From contig CAJOMJ010000031.1 in NCBI GenBank assembly GCA_905235505.1, forward strand, positions 18,816 to 82,815: a stretch of 64,000 bases of DNA. The letters are read 5' to 3'. The stretch is from Paludibacteraceae bacterium (GTDB taxonomy: Bacteria; Bacteroidota; Bacteroidia; Bacteroidales; Paludibacteraceae). Positions 36,541 to 44,974 of the stretch are shown here, piece after piece. The notes below the pieces were generated by a model. The model saw nothing but the letters and a program-made list of their open reading frames with translations, was not told the origin of the DNA and did not search any database. A program made the translations under genes and the position numbers. The first letter of the stretch is position 1. Each line of letters starts with the position of its first letter.

Positions 36541-38819
36541 AACTCATCTATTATTATTCCAAAGACTGAAGCAGGCACATTCCTCGATGGATGGACTAAT
36601 TCAATAACTAAATCTGATACTTCCTCTGCAAATAATACTATATTATTGTACGCAAGATGATTATCTGTCTTGTGATATAAAATCTTGTTTGAAGAGTCCT
36701 TAATATAATATTCGCGCACGCATAAGGGTGATATACTATCATAGTGCCCCATTTGTATTGGTTCCAATGCTTGATCATAATCACAATCAAAGAATATGCG
36801 AATGCCTTTTATCTTTGTTGCTTTAGGCATATGTATCCTCAGCCTTGGATTGTTATCTTGCAAATCTGCAACCCAGCAATTAGTACCTTTGTACGGACGA
36901 TAATATGAATTCATCAATTCTTTTGTAGAATATATCAACAATGGAGAGGAAAAACGCAATGCAAAATTGTTATTATTTGGTCTGCGTTTAGGACACCAAA
37001 ATTCAAAACTTTCCACTCCTATACCATCCGGAGGTGTTTGTCTCCCATAATTTGATACTGCTGGATTGATATGGTTATAAACAGACGTTAATCCCGGCAA
37101 ATACATGTCCGACAAACCTATTTTTATCTCTGCATTTGCCATAAAACATATAAAGACAAATGAAGATTCTGGTAAGCGTTGCTCGCACGGGATCTCAACC
37201 CACTGCTCACCTTTTTTTACTGATAGTTCATATCTTACCAATACCACTTCTGGAGTATAGTTCCCTGATTTTTTCGAGGCCCTTATCTCTATCTGCAAAG
37301 TAGTATCACTATGGCTAAGTACCGGGATACTTATTGATGAAAGATATTCTGTGGCAAATAGCAATTGTGCTGCCGAGTAATTTAACTGACGCCATTGACC
37401 GTTAAAAGGCAGTTCCTTGAGACTGAAAGTTGAACTTGCAGAAATCTGTAGATTGCTCTGAGGCAGTTCTGCATTAGGAATGAAGTGACCTATTTGAATC
37501 AGTTTTTGTTGCAATTCACCTATACGATTGTTGAAATACAAATCCTTTGGCATCTCTGCATATTTCTTGGCTAAACTGGTGGCCATACCTGCCACTTGTC
37601 CTGACAATGCGGCTGTACAAATCACTCTCGTAGAACCATGGGCTATTTGAGTTACGCTTATTAAACGACCGCCAAGAAATAGATTGTCAATGTCACGACT
37701 AATATAACAACGATATGGTATTTCATATATCCCCTTAGAATGATATTGGTGACAGCCTTCCTCATTACTATAAACAGGATTCACAGGATGAAGATCGATT
37801 GCCCAGCCACCGTATGTAACAGTATCATCAAAATGTGTCTGCGATATAATATCATTCTGAGTTAATGTATAATATCCAATAAAACGGCGCGATTCACGCT
37901 TCCCGGGTATTGTTCCTACCCATTCCAACGTATATGTACTCATATCCGGATAACGCCCACTGTTCTTAATATAGTTCCATACACCATAAACTATCCGCCA
38001 TAACTCATATTTTATCTGCTCTGTATCATGAATTGTGTCAAGATGACCACCATACTCAAGCCACCATAACTTACAACCATATAGTTTTGAATTGAAGTAT
38101 CTTGGATTACTAAGTTTTGTGACTAACGTTTCAATCTGATTTGGTCGAAGCGCAAAATCAGGAACTACGAAATCTACATTGTGCCCTGTGTCGCGTGTAT
38201 AAAACAAAATGGAATCGCCTAATAAATTGTTATTTGACAACTTCTCTGGTGCCATTCCTTCCTTCGTTAATATTTTCTCTTCAGGCCCAATTCTATATGA
38301 AGCTCCAGCAAGATAGCCTACTATTCCATCGCCAGAACAATCGGCGAAATAAGTCGCGGAAAGTGAATATGATAATTGATTGAGTGAATTAAATGCCAAT
38401 ACGCCGTTTATTGTTTTATCGTCTTTCATCACTACATCATACACACACGTATTGAGATATAATGTTATATTTTCTTCTGCAAGTACCTTGTCCATCAATA
38501 CCATATCAAACAAAACAGGATTACCCTCCTTGTTTCGATACTGATTTTCAAGTAAAATCTCATCAATAACACCACCTTCGCGAGACCATCGATTATTATT
38601 CCCCATGTGAGATGTCGCACCTAATGCCCAAACGCGTATCTCACTGGATGCATTGCCTCCCAAAACAGGGCGATCCTGCACAAGTGCTACACGTACACCT
38701 TCACGTGCGGCAGTAATGGCACAACATGTGCCGGCCATCCCTCCTCCTACTACAATCAAATCATACGTCGCTTCACATGTAGGAAGTGTACGCTTAATGT
38801 GTTCGTCAAATAATATCAT
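36537..38819 (-). CDS. FAD-dependent oxidoreductase, cytoplasmic, PUL-associated
   Basis: From the ATG at 38819 (760 residues), chosen because it overlaps the symporter stop as ATGA and gives a normal start; a longer frame to 38897 is inside the symporter gene. YDLIVVGGGMAG (residues 19-30) is the dinucleotide-binding GxGxxG, followed by GGNASSEIRVWALGA and ADCSGDGIVGYLAGASYRIG, typical of the FAD_oxidored (PF12831) group common in Bacteroidota PULs. The C-terminal 350 residues form beta-rich, discoidin-like modules. There is no signal peptide, so it should act on sugars or derivatives inside the cell. The substrate is unknown. Confidence 0.85.
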   Translation of the reverse strand: MILFDEHIKRTLPTCEATYDLIVVGGGMAGTCCAITAAREGVRVALVQDRPVLGGNASSEIRVWALGATSHMGNNNRWSREGGVIDEILLENQYRNKEGNPVLFDMVLMDKVLAEENITLYLNTCVYDVVMKDDKTINGVLAFNSLNQLSYSLSATYFADCSGDGIVGYLAGASYRIGPEEKILTKEGMAPEKLSNNNLLGDSILFYTRDTGHNVDFVVPDFALRPNQIETLVTKLSNPRYFNSKLYGCKLWWLEYGGHLDTIHDTEQIKYELWRIVYGVWNYIKNSGRYPDMSTYTLEWVGTIPGKRESRRFIGYYTLTQNDIISQTHFDDTVTYGGWAIDLHPVNPVYSNEEGCHQYHSKGIYEIPYRCYISRDIDNLFLGGRLISVTQIAHGSTRVICTAALSGQVAGMATSLAKKYAEMPKDLYFNNRIGELQQKLIQIGHFIPNAELPQSNLQISASSTFSLKELPFNGQWRQLNYSAAQLLFATEYLSSISIPVLSHSDTTLQIEIRASKKSGNYTPEVVLVRYELSVKKGEQWVEIPCEQRLPESSFVFICFMANAEIKIGLSDMYLPGLTSVYNHINPAVSNYGRQTPPDGIGVESFEFWCPKRRPNNNNFALRFSSPLLIYSTKELMNSYYRPYKGTNCWVADLQDNNPRLRIHMPKATKIKGIRIFFDCDYDQALEPIQMGHYDSISPLCVREYYIKDSSNKILYHKTDNHLAYNNIVLFAEEVSDLVIELVHPSRNVPASVFGIIIDEL

Positions 38820-40465
38820 TTTCGTGTCAATAATGTTATTGCTATTCCAAGTGCAATCAGTATTATTCCTATACCTGTTACAATCCAAAAGGTCCATCCG
38901 GATGTTAACATCCCTAAAACCATTATCATTAGTCCGGTTAAAGCAATACCGATACCAATAACCTTGAAACTATATCTGTTTGCGACAGCTTTCTCCGAAT
39001 CTTGTTGAGAAAATGCCCTGTCTGCTATCATTTGCTCACTAAAAGCGGCATGCTCGTCTTCCTGCTTACGTATGGCAAAATATATTTCACATATAACAAG
39101 TAAAGCCACTGGAACGCTAACACCTACAACCATTTCTTGTGTGCGATTCAAGCTAAATCCGAACAAGGGAGTTATGAACTTGAAAATTGCGTTGATGATA
39201 AGACTTATCAAGGTTGTAGCGAGTACTGTATGTCTATTCTGCCGCCGCGAAAATAGTGTCCATATAACAGGTAAATACAATGGTACGCCTGTAAGTGCTG
39301 CCACACTTATAACCACATTCACTATCCCACCCATCTTTGGTATTAAAAGAGCAACTATCACAGCCAAGATCCCAAAACCTATGGTCGATAGACGCGCTGT
39401 AAGCATTAGCTTTTTGTTTGATGCATTTGGATTCAAACGTTTGTAAATATCGTTAGTAAATACGCCAGATGAGATGTTTAATGCACCATTAAGCGAACTG
39501 ATTGTAGCGAAGACCATTCCACCTAACATTAATCCTAATATGCCTCGGGGGAGCACTTCCTTACACATAAGTAAATAGGCACCTTCGTCTGCCAATCCCT
39601 CTAAACTACCATTGCAAACTCGATATATCATAGGAGGTAACATCCATAGCAAAGGACAAATAAGATACAAACAACCAAATAGTAATCCAACTTTACGAGC
39701 ATCTGTCTTTGTTGCCACACTCGTATAACGTTGAACATAACCCCAGTTTCCTCCAAGAAAAATGAAATTGTATAAACAAAAGGCTATAAGAAAAGCCCAT
39801 GTGTATTCTGCATTAACAGGCGAGAAAAAATTATCAGGAGCTTGCAGGACAAAAGCGGTTATACCCCCCACCTTATTGAATGATAAGGGCACGACAATCA
39901 ATACGGCGGCAGATAGAATAACAAACTGTAATACATCGGTTACAAGTACTGCCCACAAACCACCCATGGCAACATACAGAATACCTATACCTCCTAAAAG
40001 CAAGATTGCAACTTGAAGAGATAACCCGGTAGACACTTCTACTATCTTTGCAACAGGATAAAGGAATGCTCCTGTAGTAAAAAGAGATACCAGCAAGAAA
40101 AGATATGTGTAAATTACTCTGGTGTTACCGCCCAGGCGTTCGTTAATATATTCGGCTACAGTAAGAACTCTGGTACGTTTCCATCGTGGTGCAATTAATA
40201 AAGCCACCCCAAAACCAGCTATACACATTCCCATCTGAATAGATATTGATACGAACCCATGAGAATAAGCAATAGACCCCCATACAACGAAAGTTCCTGC
40301 TGAGAAAAATCCCATGAACAAAGACAATCCTGCCATCCACCATGGAACAAATCCTCCTGCTGCATAAAAACTTTTCATATCAGTACCCTTTCGAGTAAAC
40401 GATAGTCCTGCAACTACTATCCCGCAGCAAAACATGAGGATGACTATATAATCTAATATTTCCAT
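38816..40465 (-). CDS. Sodium:solute symporter (SSS family)
   Basis: Start taken at the ATG at 40465 (MEILDYIVILM, 549 residues), because the longer frame to 40516 would begin upstream of the predicted -7 element. About 14 membrane helices are visible. SSS motifs include GGFVPWWMAGLSLFMGFFSAGTF near residue 35, RTRVLTVAEYINERLG and GGLWAVLVTDVLQF. It would import a monosaccharide, sugar acid or disaccharide with Na+. First gene of the PUL operon and translationally coupled to the FAD oxidoreductase, suggesting that the imported solute or its product is that enzyme's substrate. Confidence 0.9.
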   Translation of the reverse strand: MEILDYIVILMFCCGIVVAGLSFTRKGTDMKSFYAAGGFVPWWMAGLSLFMGFFSAGTFVVWGSIAYSHGFVSISIQMGMCIAGFGVALLIAPRWKRTRVLTVAEYINERLGGNTRVIYTYLFLLVSLFTTGAFLYPVAKIVEVSTGLSLQVAILLLGGIGILYVAMGGLWAVLVTDVLQFVILSAAVLIVVPLSFNKVGGITAFVLQAPDNFFSPVNAEYTWAFLIAFCLYNFIFLGGNWGYVQRYTSVATKTDARKVGLLFGCLYLICPLLWMLPPMIYRVCNGSLEGLADEGAYLLMCKEVLPRGILGLMLGGMVFATISSLNGALNISSGVFTNDIYKRLNPNASNKKLMLTARLSTIGFGILAVIVALLIPKMGGIVNVVISVAALTGVPLYLPVIWTLFSRRQNRHTVLATTLISLIINAIFKFITPLFGFSLNRTQEMVVGVSVPVALLVICEIYFAIRKQEDEHAAFSEQMIADRAFSQQDSEKAVANRYSFKVIGIGIALTGLMIMVLGMLTSGWTFWIVTGIGIILIALGIAITLLTRK

Positions 40466-40486
40466 TTTACCTGCTTGAAATTTCTG

Positions 40487-40516
40487 CAAAATTAAACATT
40501 TATTCTCAGAAAACAA
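40487..40516 (-). promoter_or_regulatory. PUL operon promoter
   Basis: On the minus strand TTG (40516-40514), 19 bases, TAATTTTG (40494-40487). Transcription would start about 15-20 bases before the symporter ATG. Confidence 0.75.
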
Positions 40517-40539
40517 TACGTTTTATGGTAAAAAATCAT

Positions 40540-40553
40540 CGTAAACGTTTACG
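40540..40553. promoter_or_regulatory. LacI-family operator
   Basis: CGTAAACGTTTACG, a perfect 14-base palindrome with the central CG of LacI/GalR-family sites. It lies between the two divergent promoters, upstream of both -33 elements, so one regulator could control both the PUL and itself. Confidence 0.8.
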
Positions 40554-40557
40554 AAAT

Positions 40558-40588
40558 TTGGTGTATTCCAATATATTATGTACTTTTG
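40558..40588 (+). promoter_or_regulatory. Promoter of the LacI-family gene
   Basis: TTG (40558-40560), 20 bases, TACTTTTG (40581-40588). Start of transcription falls near 40595, about 20 bases before the ATG at 40614. Confidence 0.75.
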
Positions 40589-40613
40589 TCCCAACTTAGT
40601 AAAACCACTCAAC

Positions 40614-41630
40614 ATGAAACATTCCACAACAATAAAAGATATTGCTAAATACTTGGGTATATCTGTCGCCACTGTGTCTCGGGCATTATCAGACCAATGG
40701 GATGTTAGCCCACAAACGCGTGCCAAAGTATTAGAAGTCGCTAAATTGCTTAATTATCAGCCTAACCTTTCGGCTCAAAGACTCTGCCAGCAACAATCGC
40801 ATCTAATTGGACTCGTTGTTCCGGAACTTGAGAATTCTTTCTTCCCACGTATTATAGTAGGATTACAATCTATTCTTGAAGAAGCTGGTTATCTGCTCCT
40901 TATTACTAATTCCAATGAATCTTCTGCTATTGAAGAGAAGAATATAAAAACTCTCGAGCGTAATCGCGTGGATGGCATAATCTTGTCTGTCACACAAGAA
41001 GGAGCTAATAAGCAAATATACGAAGAAATCATTGCTAATGGCACTCCGCTTGTTTTGTTTAATAGAATCTGTGATATTGACTCACCTAAAGTTATTATTG
41101 ACGATTATCAAATGTCCAGTTTGGCTGTTGAACACCTTATTAAACAAGGATGCAGAAAGATCGCTCATATTGCCGGACCAGAACAACTTTCTATTACAAA
41201 CTCCCGAAAACAAGGTTATATTGACACGCTAACAAAACACAAAATTACTATTCCAAATGATTATATTATTCATGCCGGAATAATGCAAGAACAAGGATAT
41301 ACTGCTATGCTGCAGTTATTACAAACTAAACCAAGACCTGATGCAGTGTTCTGTGTCAACGACCCTGTTGCTATAGGAGCCATGAAAGCTATAAAACATT
41401 TTGGACTGAAAATACCCAAGGATATTGCCATCGTAGGTTATTCTGAATCCAGATCCGCATGCCTTGTAGAACCTAATCTTACAAGCGTAGCACAGCCTCT
41501 TTTTGAGATAGGTAAGAATGTTGCTGAACTCATGTTAAAAAAAATTGAAGGCAAGATGAAAGAAAATCCCACGATAATCCTTCATGCACAGCTAAATATT
41601 AGAGAGAGCTCTTTGCGAAAAAAAGTATAA
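40614..41630 (+). CDS. LacI/GalR-family transcriptional regulator of the PUL
   Basis: From ATG 40614 (338 residues); the longer frame from 40578 overlaps the -7 element. The DNA-binding domain is residues 1-60 (TIKDIAKYLGISVATVSRAL, helix-turn-helix; hinge YQPNLSAQRLCQQQ). The ligand-binding periplasmic-protein-like domain follows (IGLVVPELENSFFPRIIVGLQ, RVDGIILSV, AHIAGP, DAVFCVNDPVAIGAMKAI, IAIVGYSES). It probably senses a sugar released or imported by the PUL and acts at the 40540 palindrome. Such a regulator is less usual for SusCD loci, where hybrid two-component or ECF sigma systems dominate. Confidence 0.92.
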   Translation: MKHSTTIKDIAKYLGISVATVSRALSDQWDVSPQTRAKVLEVAKLLNYQPNLSAQRLCQQQSHLIGLVVPELENSFFPRIIVGLQSILEEAGYLLLITNSNESSAIEEKNIKTLERNRVDGIILSVTQEGANKQIYEEIIANGTPLVLFNRICDIDSPKVIIDDYQMSSLAVEHLIKQGCRKIAHIAGPEQLSITNSRKQGYIDTLTKHKITIPNDYIIHAGIMQEQGYTAMLQLLQTKPRPDAVFCVNDPVAIGAMKAIKHFGLKIPKDIAIVGYSESRSACLVEPNLTSVAQPLFEIGKNVAELMLKKIEGKMKENPTIILHAQLNIRESSLRKKV

Positions 41631-42047
41631 CACTTATCGCTTTGTTACTGTCAAAATATATACCCCTCCATATATAAGGCAAAAAACAGGGCAAATCTAT
41701 CACTCGAAAACAAAAAAAATGTGGAATTGTGCAATTTTTTTTGAAAGACAATACTTGTTCGGCTAAGCATATAAACAAAGACAATAAAATAATCCACAAG
41801 CGGATGGGAAACGGAGTAAAAAGACTTAACTTACATGACTTTCCCTTCTCAGAGAATACAGACTATTTCTTTAAGTGCGAAACAGGCGAATCGGACGAAA
41901 CAGGTGAATACTTGGTTATTTTTGCTAATGAACCATCCTCAATTACCCTCCCAAATAATTTGTTTGACAAAGCAAGCGGGAAACTTTTGGTACTTATTAA
42001 TACTAGTCAATGTTGATGGTAATGGCAAACGCAAACAACGAATTGCG

Positions 42048-42067
42048 GCAATGATAGACAAAAACAA
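42048..42067 (+). repeat. 20-bp direct repeat, left copy, flanking the ATPase gene
   Basis: GCAATGATAGACAAAAACAA here; the copy at 43537-43556 differs by one base. The pair brackets the ATPase gene and its promoter. Confidence 0.6.
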
Positions 42068-42214
42068 CCTTTGAAACCTGTTCCATTTATTTCCATCGTC
42101 CGGAAATAGTTAATCGGTTGCGACTTCCCTCTTGTTATTTTAATTCATACACCATTATTCCTCTTGATTTTTACATTAATATACTATTTATTCGTCTTTA
42201 TTCTTGCATAACAC

Positions 42215-42245
42215 TTGCATGTTTCATTCTTTTTTTGTAGTTTTG
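42215..42245 (+). promoter_or_regulatory. Promoter of the ATPase gene
   Basis: TTG (42215-42217), 20 bases, TAGTTTTG (42238-42245). The leader would be about 90 bases and contains the repeats at 42254-42305. Confidence 0.65.
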
Positions 42246-42253
42246 CGGCGGAT

Positions 42254-42305
42254 TTTGACTTTTACAATCGACAAATAGGCAAAGATTTGACTTTTGTAGT
42301 CGACA
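42254..42305 (+). repeat. Two 20-bp direct repeats in the ATPase leader
   Basis: TTTGACTTTTACAATCGACA (42254-42273) and TTTGACTTTTGTAGTCGACA (42286-42305), 17 of 20 identical, 32 bases apart (three helical turns). They lie just downstream of the predicted transcription start, a good place for a repressor. Confidence 0.65.
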
Positions 42306-42341
42306 TTTTCCAATATATATTGACTCTTTAAAACCACAATT

Positions 42342-43529
42342 ATGCAAAGACTAAATGCCATGTACCTGCATCTTTTGGATGAGGTAACATTAGATTTTAC
42401 GCGGTATTTGTACTCTCAGATTAATTGGGAGAATCGTCTTATTCTGCTAAAGGGGCCAAAGGGTGTTGGTAAGACCACGATGCTCATTCAGCATATCAAG
42501 CGTACGTTTGATGATAAATCCAAAGCTTTTTATGCGTCTGTGGACAAGTCGTGGTTCGCGACACACACGATTGTTGATTTGGCGGAATATTGCGTATCAC
42601 ATGGTGTAACGCATTTGTTTTTGGATGAGGTACACAAATATCGTGGTTGGGACAAAGAAATCAAGGAGATATATGATGCCTACCCTAAACTGCATGTGGT
42701 CATTACCGGTTCATCGATGCTACAACTAAGCGAGACCGAGGCCGACTTATCACGCAGATGCAGAGTTTACACAATGTTGGGGTTAAGCTTCCGTGAGTTT
42801 TTAGAGTTAGAAAAAGTGGCTGTTTTTGATCCTATTACTTTAGAAGATATTCTTCAAAATCATCCATCTATAGCTGCTCACATAACCAATCGGTTGCCCA
42901 TCCTTAAATATTTCGAATCATATCTTGAGCATGGTTACTATCCTTTTTACAAAGAAGAAGGAGATGGTTTTGCTAATCGTTTAGAGAATGTCGTTGATTC
43001 AATTATCCAGGTAGAGATGCCCACACTTGCTAATGTGTCTTACGAATTAGTGTATAAAATCAAAATCCTATTGGGAATTTTAGCAGAACTCAATCCTTAT
43101 ACACTCAATGTTTCTGACTTGGCGAACAAATTAGGATCATCAAGAGACAGTGTGTACAAGATGCTGGATTTGATGCAGAAAGCAGGACTCATTAGACGTT
43201 TGTATCAAAAGTCCACGGGTATGAAGAAACTGCAAAAGCCGGAGAAGATTTTGTTTGACAACACGAACTTGATGTATGCTTTATCACCCAATGCCGATCT
43301 GGGCACTCTTCGTGAGACCTTTGTATCAAATATGCTCAGTATGCACAAGTTAGCAATGCCTCAAACCGGCGACCTACAAGTTGATAATCACTACCTGTTT
43401 GAAGTAGGAGGAAAAAGCAAAAACTTCACACAAATTGCTGATATACCAAATAGTTACATTATCGCAGACGGAATAGATGTTGGTATTGGTAACAAAATTC
43501 CACTTTGGCTATTCGGAATGATGTATTAG
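42342..43529 (+). CDS. AAA-family ATPase with DUF4143-type C-terminus
   Basis: A 395-residue cytoplasmic protein. Walker A GPKGVGKTT is at residues 38-46 and Walker B HLFLDE at about 91-96, followed by the sensor-like VVITGSSMLQLS. Then comes a winged-helix segment (NVSDLANKLGSSRDSVYKMLDLMQKAGLIRRLY) and the DUF4143 part (ETFVSNML, NHYLFEVGGKSKNFTQI), whose Glu/Lys pattern recalls a PD-(D/E)xK nuclease remnant. These ATPases are widespread in Bacteroidales, often mobile, and of unknown function. Flanked by 20-base near-identical repeats, it may be an inserted cassette. Confidence 0.9.
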   Translation: MQRLNAMYLHLLDEVTLDFTRYLYSQINWENRLILLKGPKGVGKTTMLIQHIKRTFDDKSKAFYASVDKSWFATHTIVDLAEYCVSHGVTHLFLDEVHKYRGWDKEIKEIYDAYPKLHVVITGSSMLQLSETEADLSRRCRVYTMLGLSFREFLELEKVAVFDPITLEDILQNHPSIAAHITNRLPILKYFESYLEHGYYPFYKEEGDGFANRLENVVDSIIQVEMPTLANVSYELVYKIKILLGILAELNPYTLNVSDLANKLGSSRDSVYKMLDLMQKAGLIRRLYQKSTGMKKLQKPEKILFDNTNLMYALSPNADLGTLRETFVSNMLSMHKLAMPQTGDLQVDNHYLFEVGGKSKNFTQIADIPNSYIIADGIDVGIGNKIPLWLFGMMY

Positions 43530-43536
43530 TATTATA

Positions 43537-43556
43537 GCAATGATAGACAAAGACAA
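43537..43556 (+). repeat. 20-bp direct repeat, right copy
   Basis: GCAATGATAGACAAAGACAA, eight bases after the ATPase stop; 19 of 20 bases match the copy at 42048. Confidence 0.6.
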
Positions 43557-43627
43557 ATAGCGGAGGTGAACTATCGTCTCTTATCCGTTCGGTAAACGAG
43601 TCGTACGCGTTTTCTTCCAACATCTTT

Positions 43628-43730
43628 GATAGTGTTTGCCATTCCCGTTTTCTTTAAACTATATATTATTGTAGATACTCTCATTCTCCTGCCACAATTA
43701 TACTTACAAGAGTATATAATTTTATGTATT
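43628..43730 (-). pseudogene. Second hip promoter/operator with truncated hipB start
   Basis: About 100 bases align with 19271-19375: the start region of hipB (ATG GCA AAC ACT ATC AAA on the minus strand, from 43637), a TATATATTATTGTAGATA block, and the palindrome TATACT-TACAAG-AGTATA (43699-43716). After six codons the hipB similarity ends and the frame stops after 23 residues. No HipA sequence follows. Confidence 0.65.
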
Positions 43731-43753
43731 GGGGGGCAAACTTGTATGGTCCA

Positions 43754-43918
43754 CTATTTGAAAGTGCCATCAGCGAAAAACTCCGTTTCGGAGTGGAAAC
43801 ACATAACGTCATCATCGGCAACACGGCGAATCAGTCGGTCTGTATCGGAGTTAAACCCATCGGTGTATCGCTCGCCGCTATCTACCGCCTTTGAATATTC
43901 TGACGGCCTGCCGGTCAT
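43754..43918 (-). CDS. Small acidic protein, third gene of an unknown operon
   Basis: Fifty-four residues, MTGRPSEYSKAVDSGERY at the start and CFHSETEFFADGTFK at the end, not recognised. Its ATG overlaps the stop of the preceding membrane-protein gene (ATGA), which supports it as a real, translationally coupled gene despite its size. It is rich in Asp/Glu and has one Cys and no membrane segment, so it should be cytoplasmic. Confidence 0.5.
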   Translation of the reverse strand: MTGRPSEYSKAVDSGERYTDGFNSDTDRLIRRVADDDVMCFHSETEFFADGTFK

Positions 43919-44130
43919 TTTTTCTTTTGCCAGTACATCGGTACAATCAATGTTCCGTCACGTTTTCGCCTTATCGCCTTCAGCCGGGCACGTTCTTTTC
44001 GCGGCAACCGGGGCTTGGGCGCTTCGCTTTCGCCATGAATGGCAATATACATGTACCGCACAACAATAGCAAGCACTGCTATCACAAGCGCTTCGATGAT
44101 TATTAGCAATATGAGGAATACGGTTAACAT
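43915..44130 (-). CDS. Small single-pass membrane protein of an unknown operon
   Basis: Seventy-one residues: one strong membrane helix (LTVFLILLIIIEALVIAVLA, residues 2-21, extending to about 30) and a basic cytoplasmic tail (PRLPRKERARLKAIRRKRDG). It may bind nucleic acid or a partner through the tail. It follows the 265-residue gene by 46 bases and overlaps the next by four. Family not recognised. Confidence 0.5.
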   Translation of the reverse strand: MLTVFLILLIIIEALVIAVLAIVVRYMYIAIHGESEAPKPRLPRKERARLKAIRRKRDGTLIVPMYWQKKK

Positions 44131-44176
44131 GGGAATCTTCCATTAAGTTTATAAGTTTACTTATACCGCAGGGGAT

Positions 44177-44974
44177 TTATAAATATTTCTGTATGTACGG
44201 ATAAAGCTTGCGGGCATCCGCACGTGAATCTACCAACTCGGGAAAACATTCGTGAAGGACGTTGAATATATTTGTGTCTGCTGCATATTTGAGCTTCGAA
44301 ATTTTTCGCGCCAATGATAAAACTTCGGCATTATATTCCTCTCCGTTTATTTTCCTGTTTTTCTTTTCTTCGTAAAGAAATTCGCGTTCCTGCTGCAAAC
44401 TGCGTATTTTGCTTTGTATCTCACAATATGATTGCGCCATAGCGTGCAGACACTCTTTGTAGGGCTTGGTTAGAAGTTGAAAGTACTTGCGTTCCCACTC
44501 GTCACGCTCAAGAGTGATCCGGGAAATTTCTATACTCTTGCGTTCCGAGAGAAGGCGGGAAGCAACGGTTGACTCGTCATAACCAAGCAACGTCACAACC
44601 TGACTCAGCGAATATGGCGGATATTCAGACTCGGGATAGCGCTCTTCAGCTTTTTTGCGAGCGGAAGCAAACTCTTTCAAGTGCGACAACATTTCACCGG
44701 TTTTAAAGGTCTGCTTTCTCGCTTCTATATCCGAACAACTACTATAACAAGTCCCGCTTAACGGAGATCCGTAAAACGAATATACGAGACAGAGTCCGCC
44801 ATTTTTTTCAAAGTGAGACCACTCTCCCGTCTCCCACCATTCAATATACGACCCCAAAGTAGGATAACCATTGCAAAACGGGGTTGGGATAAACACCGGC
44901 GAATTGTACATCCGCGCATCACCTTTAATCACTTCTCTGCCTTCCCAAAACAGATAGGCAAACTTACTCATCAA
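44177..44974 (-). CDS. Hypothetical protein with C-terminal coiled coil
   Basis: A 265-residue soluble protein I do not recognise. The N-terminal 85 residues are rich in aromatics and Cys (FCNGYPTLGSYIEWWETGEW, CYSSCSD), followed by a long helical, probably coiled-coil region (about 95-240, with IQSKIRSLQQEREFLYEEKK). There is no signal peptide. It is the first gene of a three-gene minus-strand operon with a membrane peptide and an acidic peptide. A canonical minus-strand promoter lies about 365 bases upstream with a terminator-like hairpin between them. Confidence 0.65.
   Translation of the reverse strand: MMSKFAYLFWEGREVIKGDARMYNSPVFIPTPFCNGYPTLGSYIEWWETGEWSHFEKNGGLCLVYSFYGSPLSGTCYSSCSDIEARKQTFKTGEMLSHLKEFASARKKAEERYPESEYPPYSLSQVVTLLGYDESTVASRLLSERKSIEISRITLERDEWERKYFQLLTKPYKECLHAMAQSYCEIQSKIRSLQQEREFLYEEKKNRKINGEEYNAEVLSLARKISKLKYAADTNIFNVLHECFPELVDSRADARKLYPYIQKYL

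Larger units (their letters stand above)
41631..42341. other. Mostly non-coding region between the LacI gene and the ATPase gene
   Basis: A frame at 41729-42016 could encode 95 residues (FPFSENTDYFFKCETGESD, then EYLVIFANEPSSITLP), resembling the end of a beta-sandwich domain; I do not recognise it and it lacks a clear ribosome-binding site, so it may be a gene remnant. The rest holds a 20-base direct repeat (42048-42067), the ATPase promoter and the tandem leader repeats. Confidence 0.4.

Noticed and set aside
43626-44069. Plus-strand frame of 147 codons
   Set aside because: It covers the two coupled minus-strand small genes and the hip remnant and has no recognisable features.
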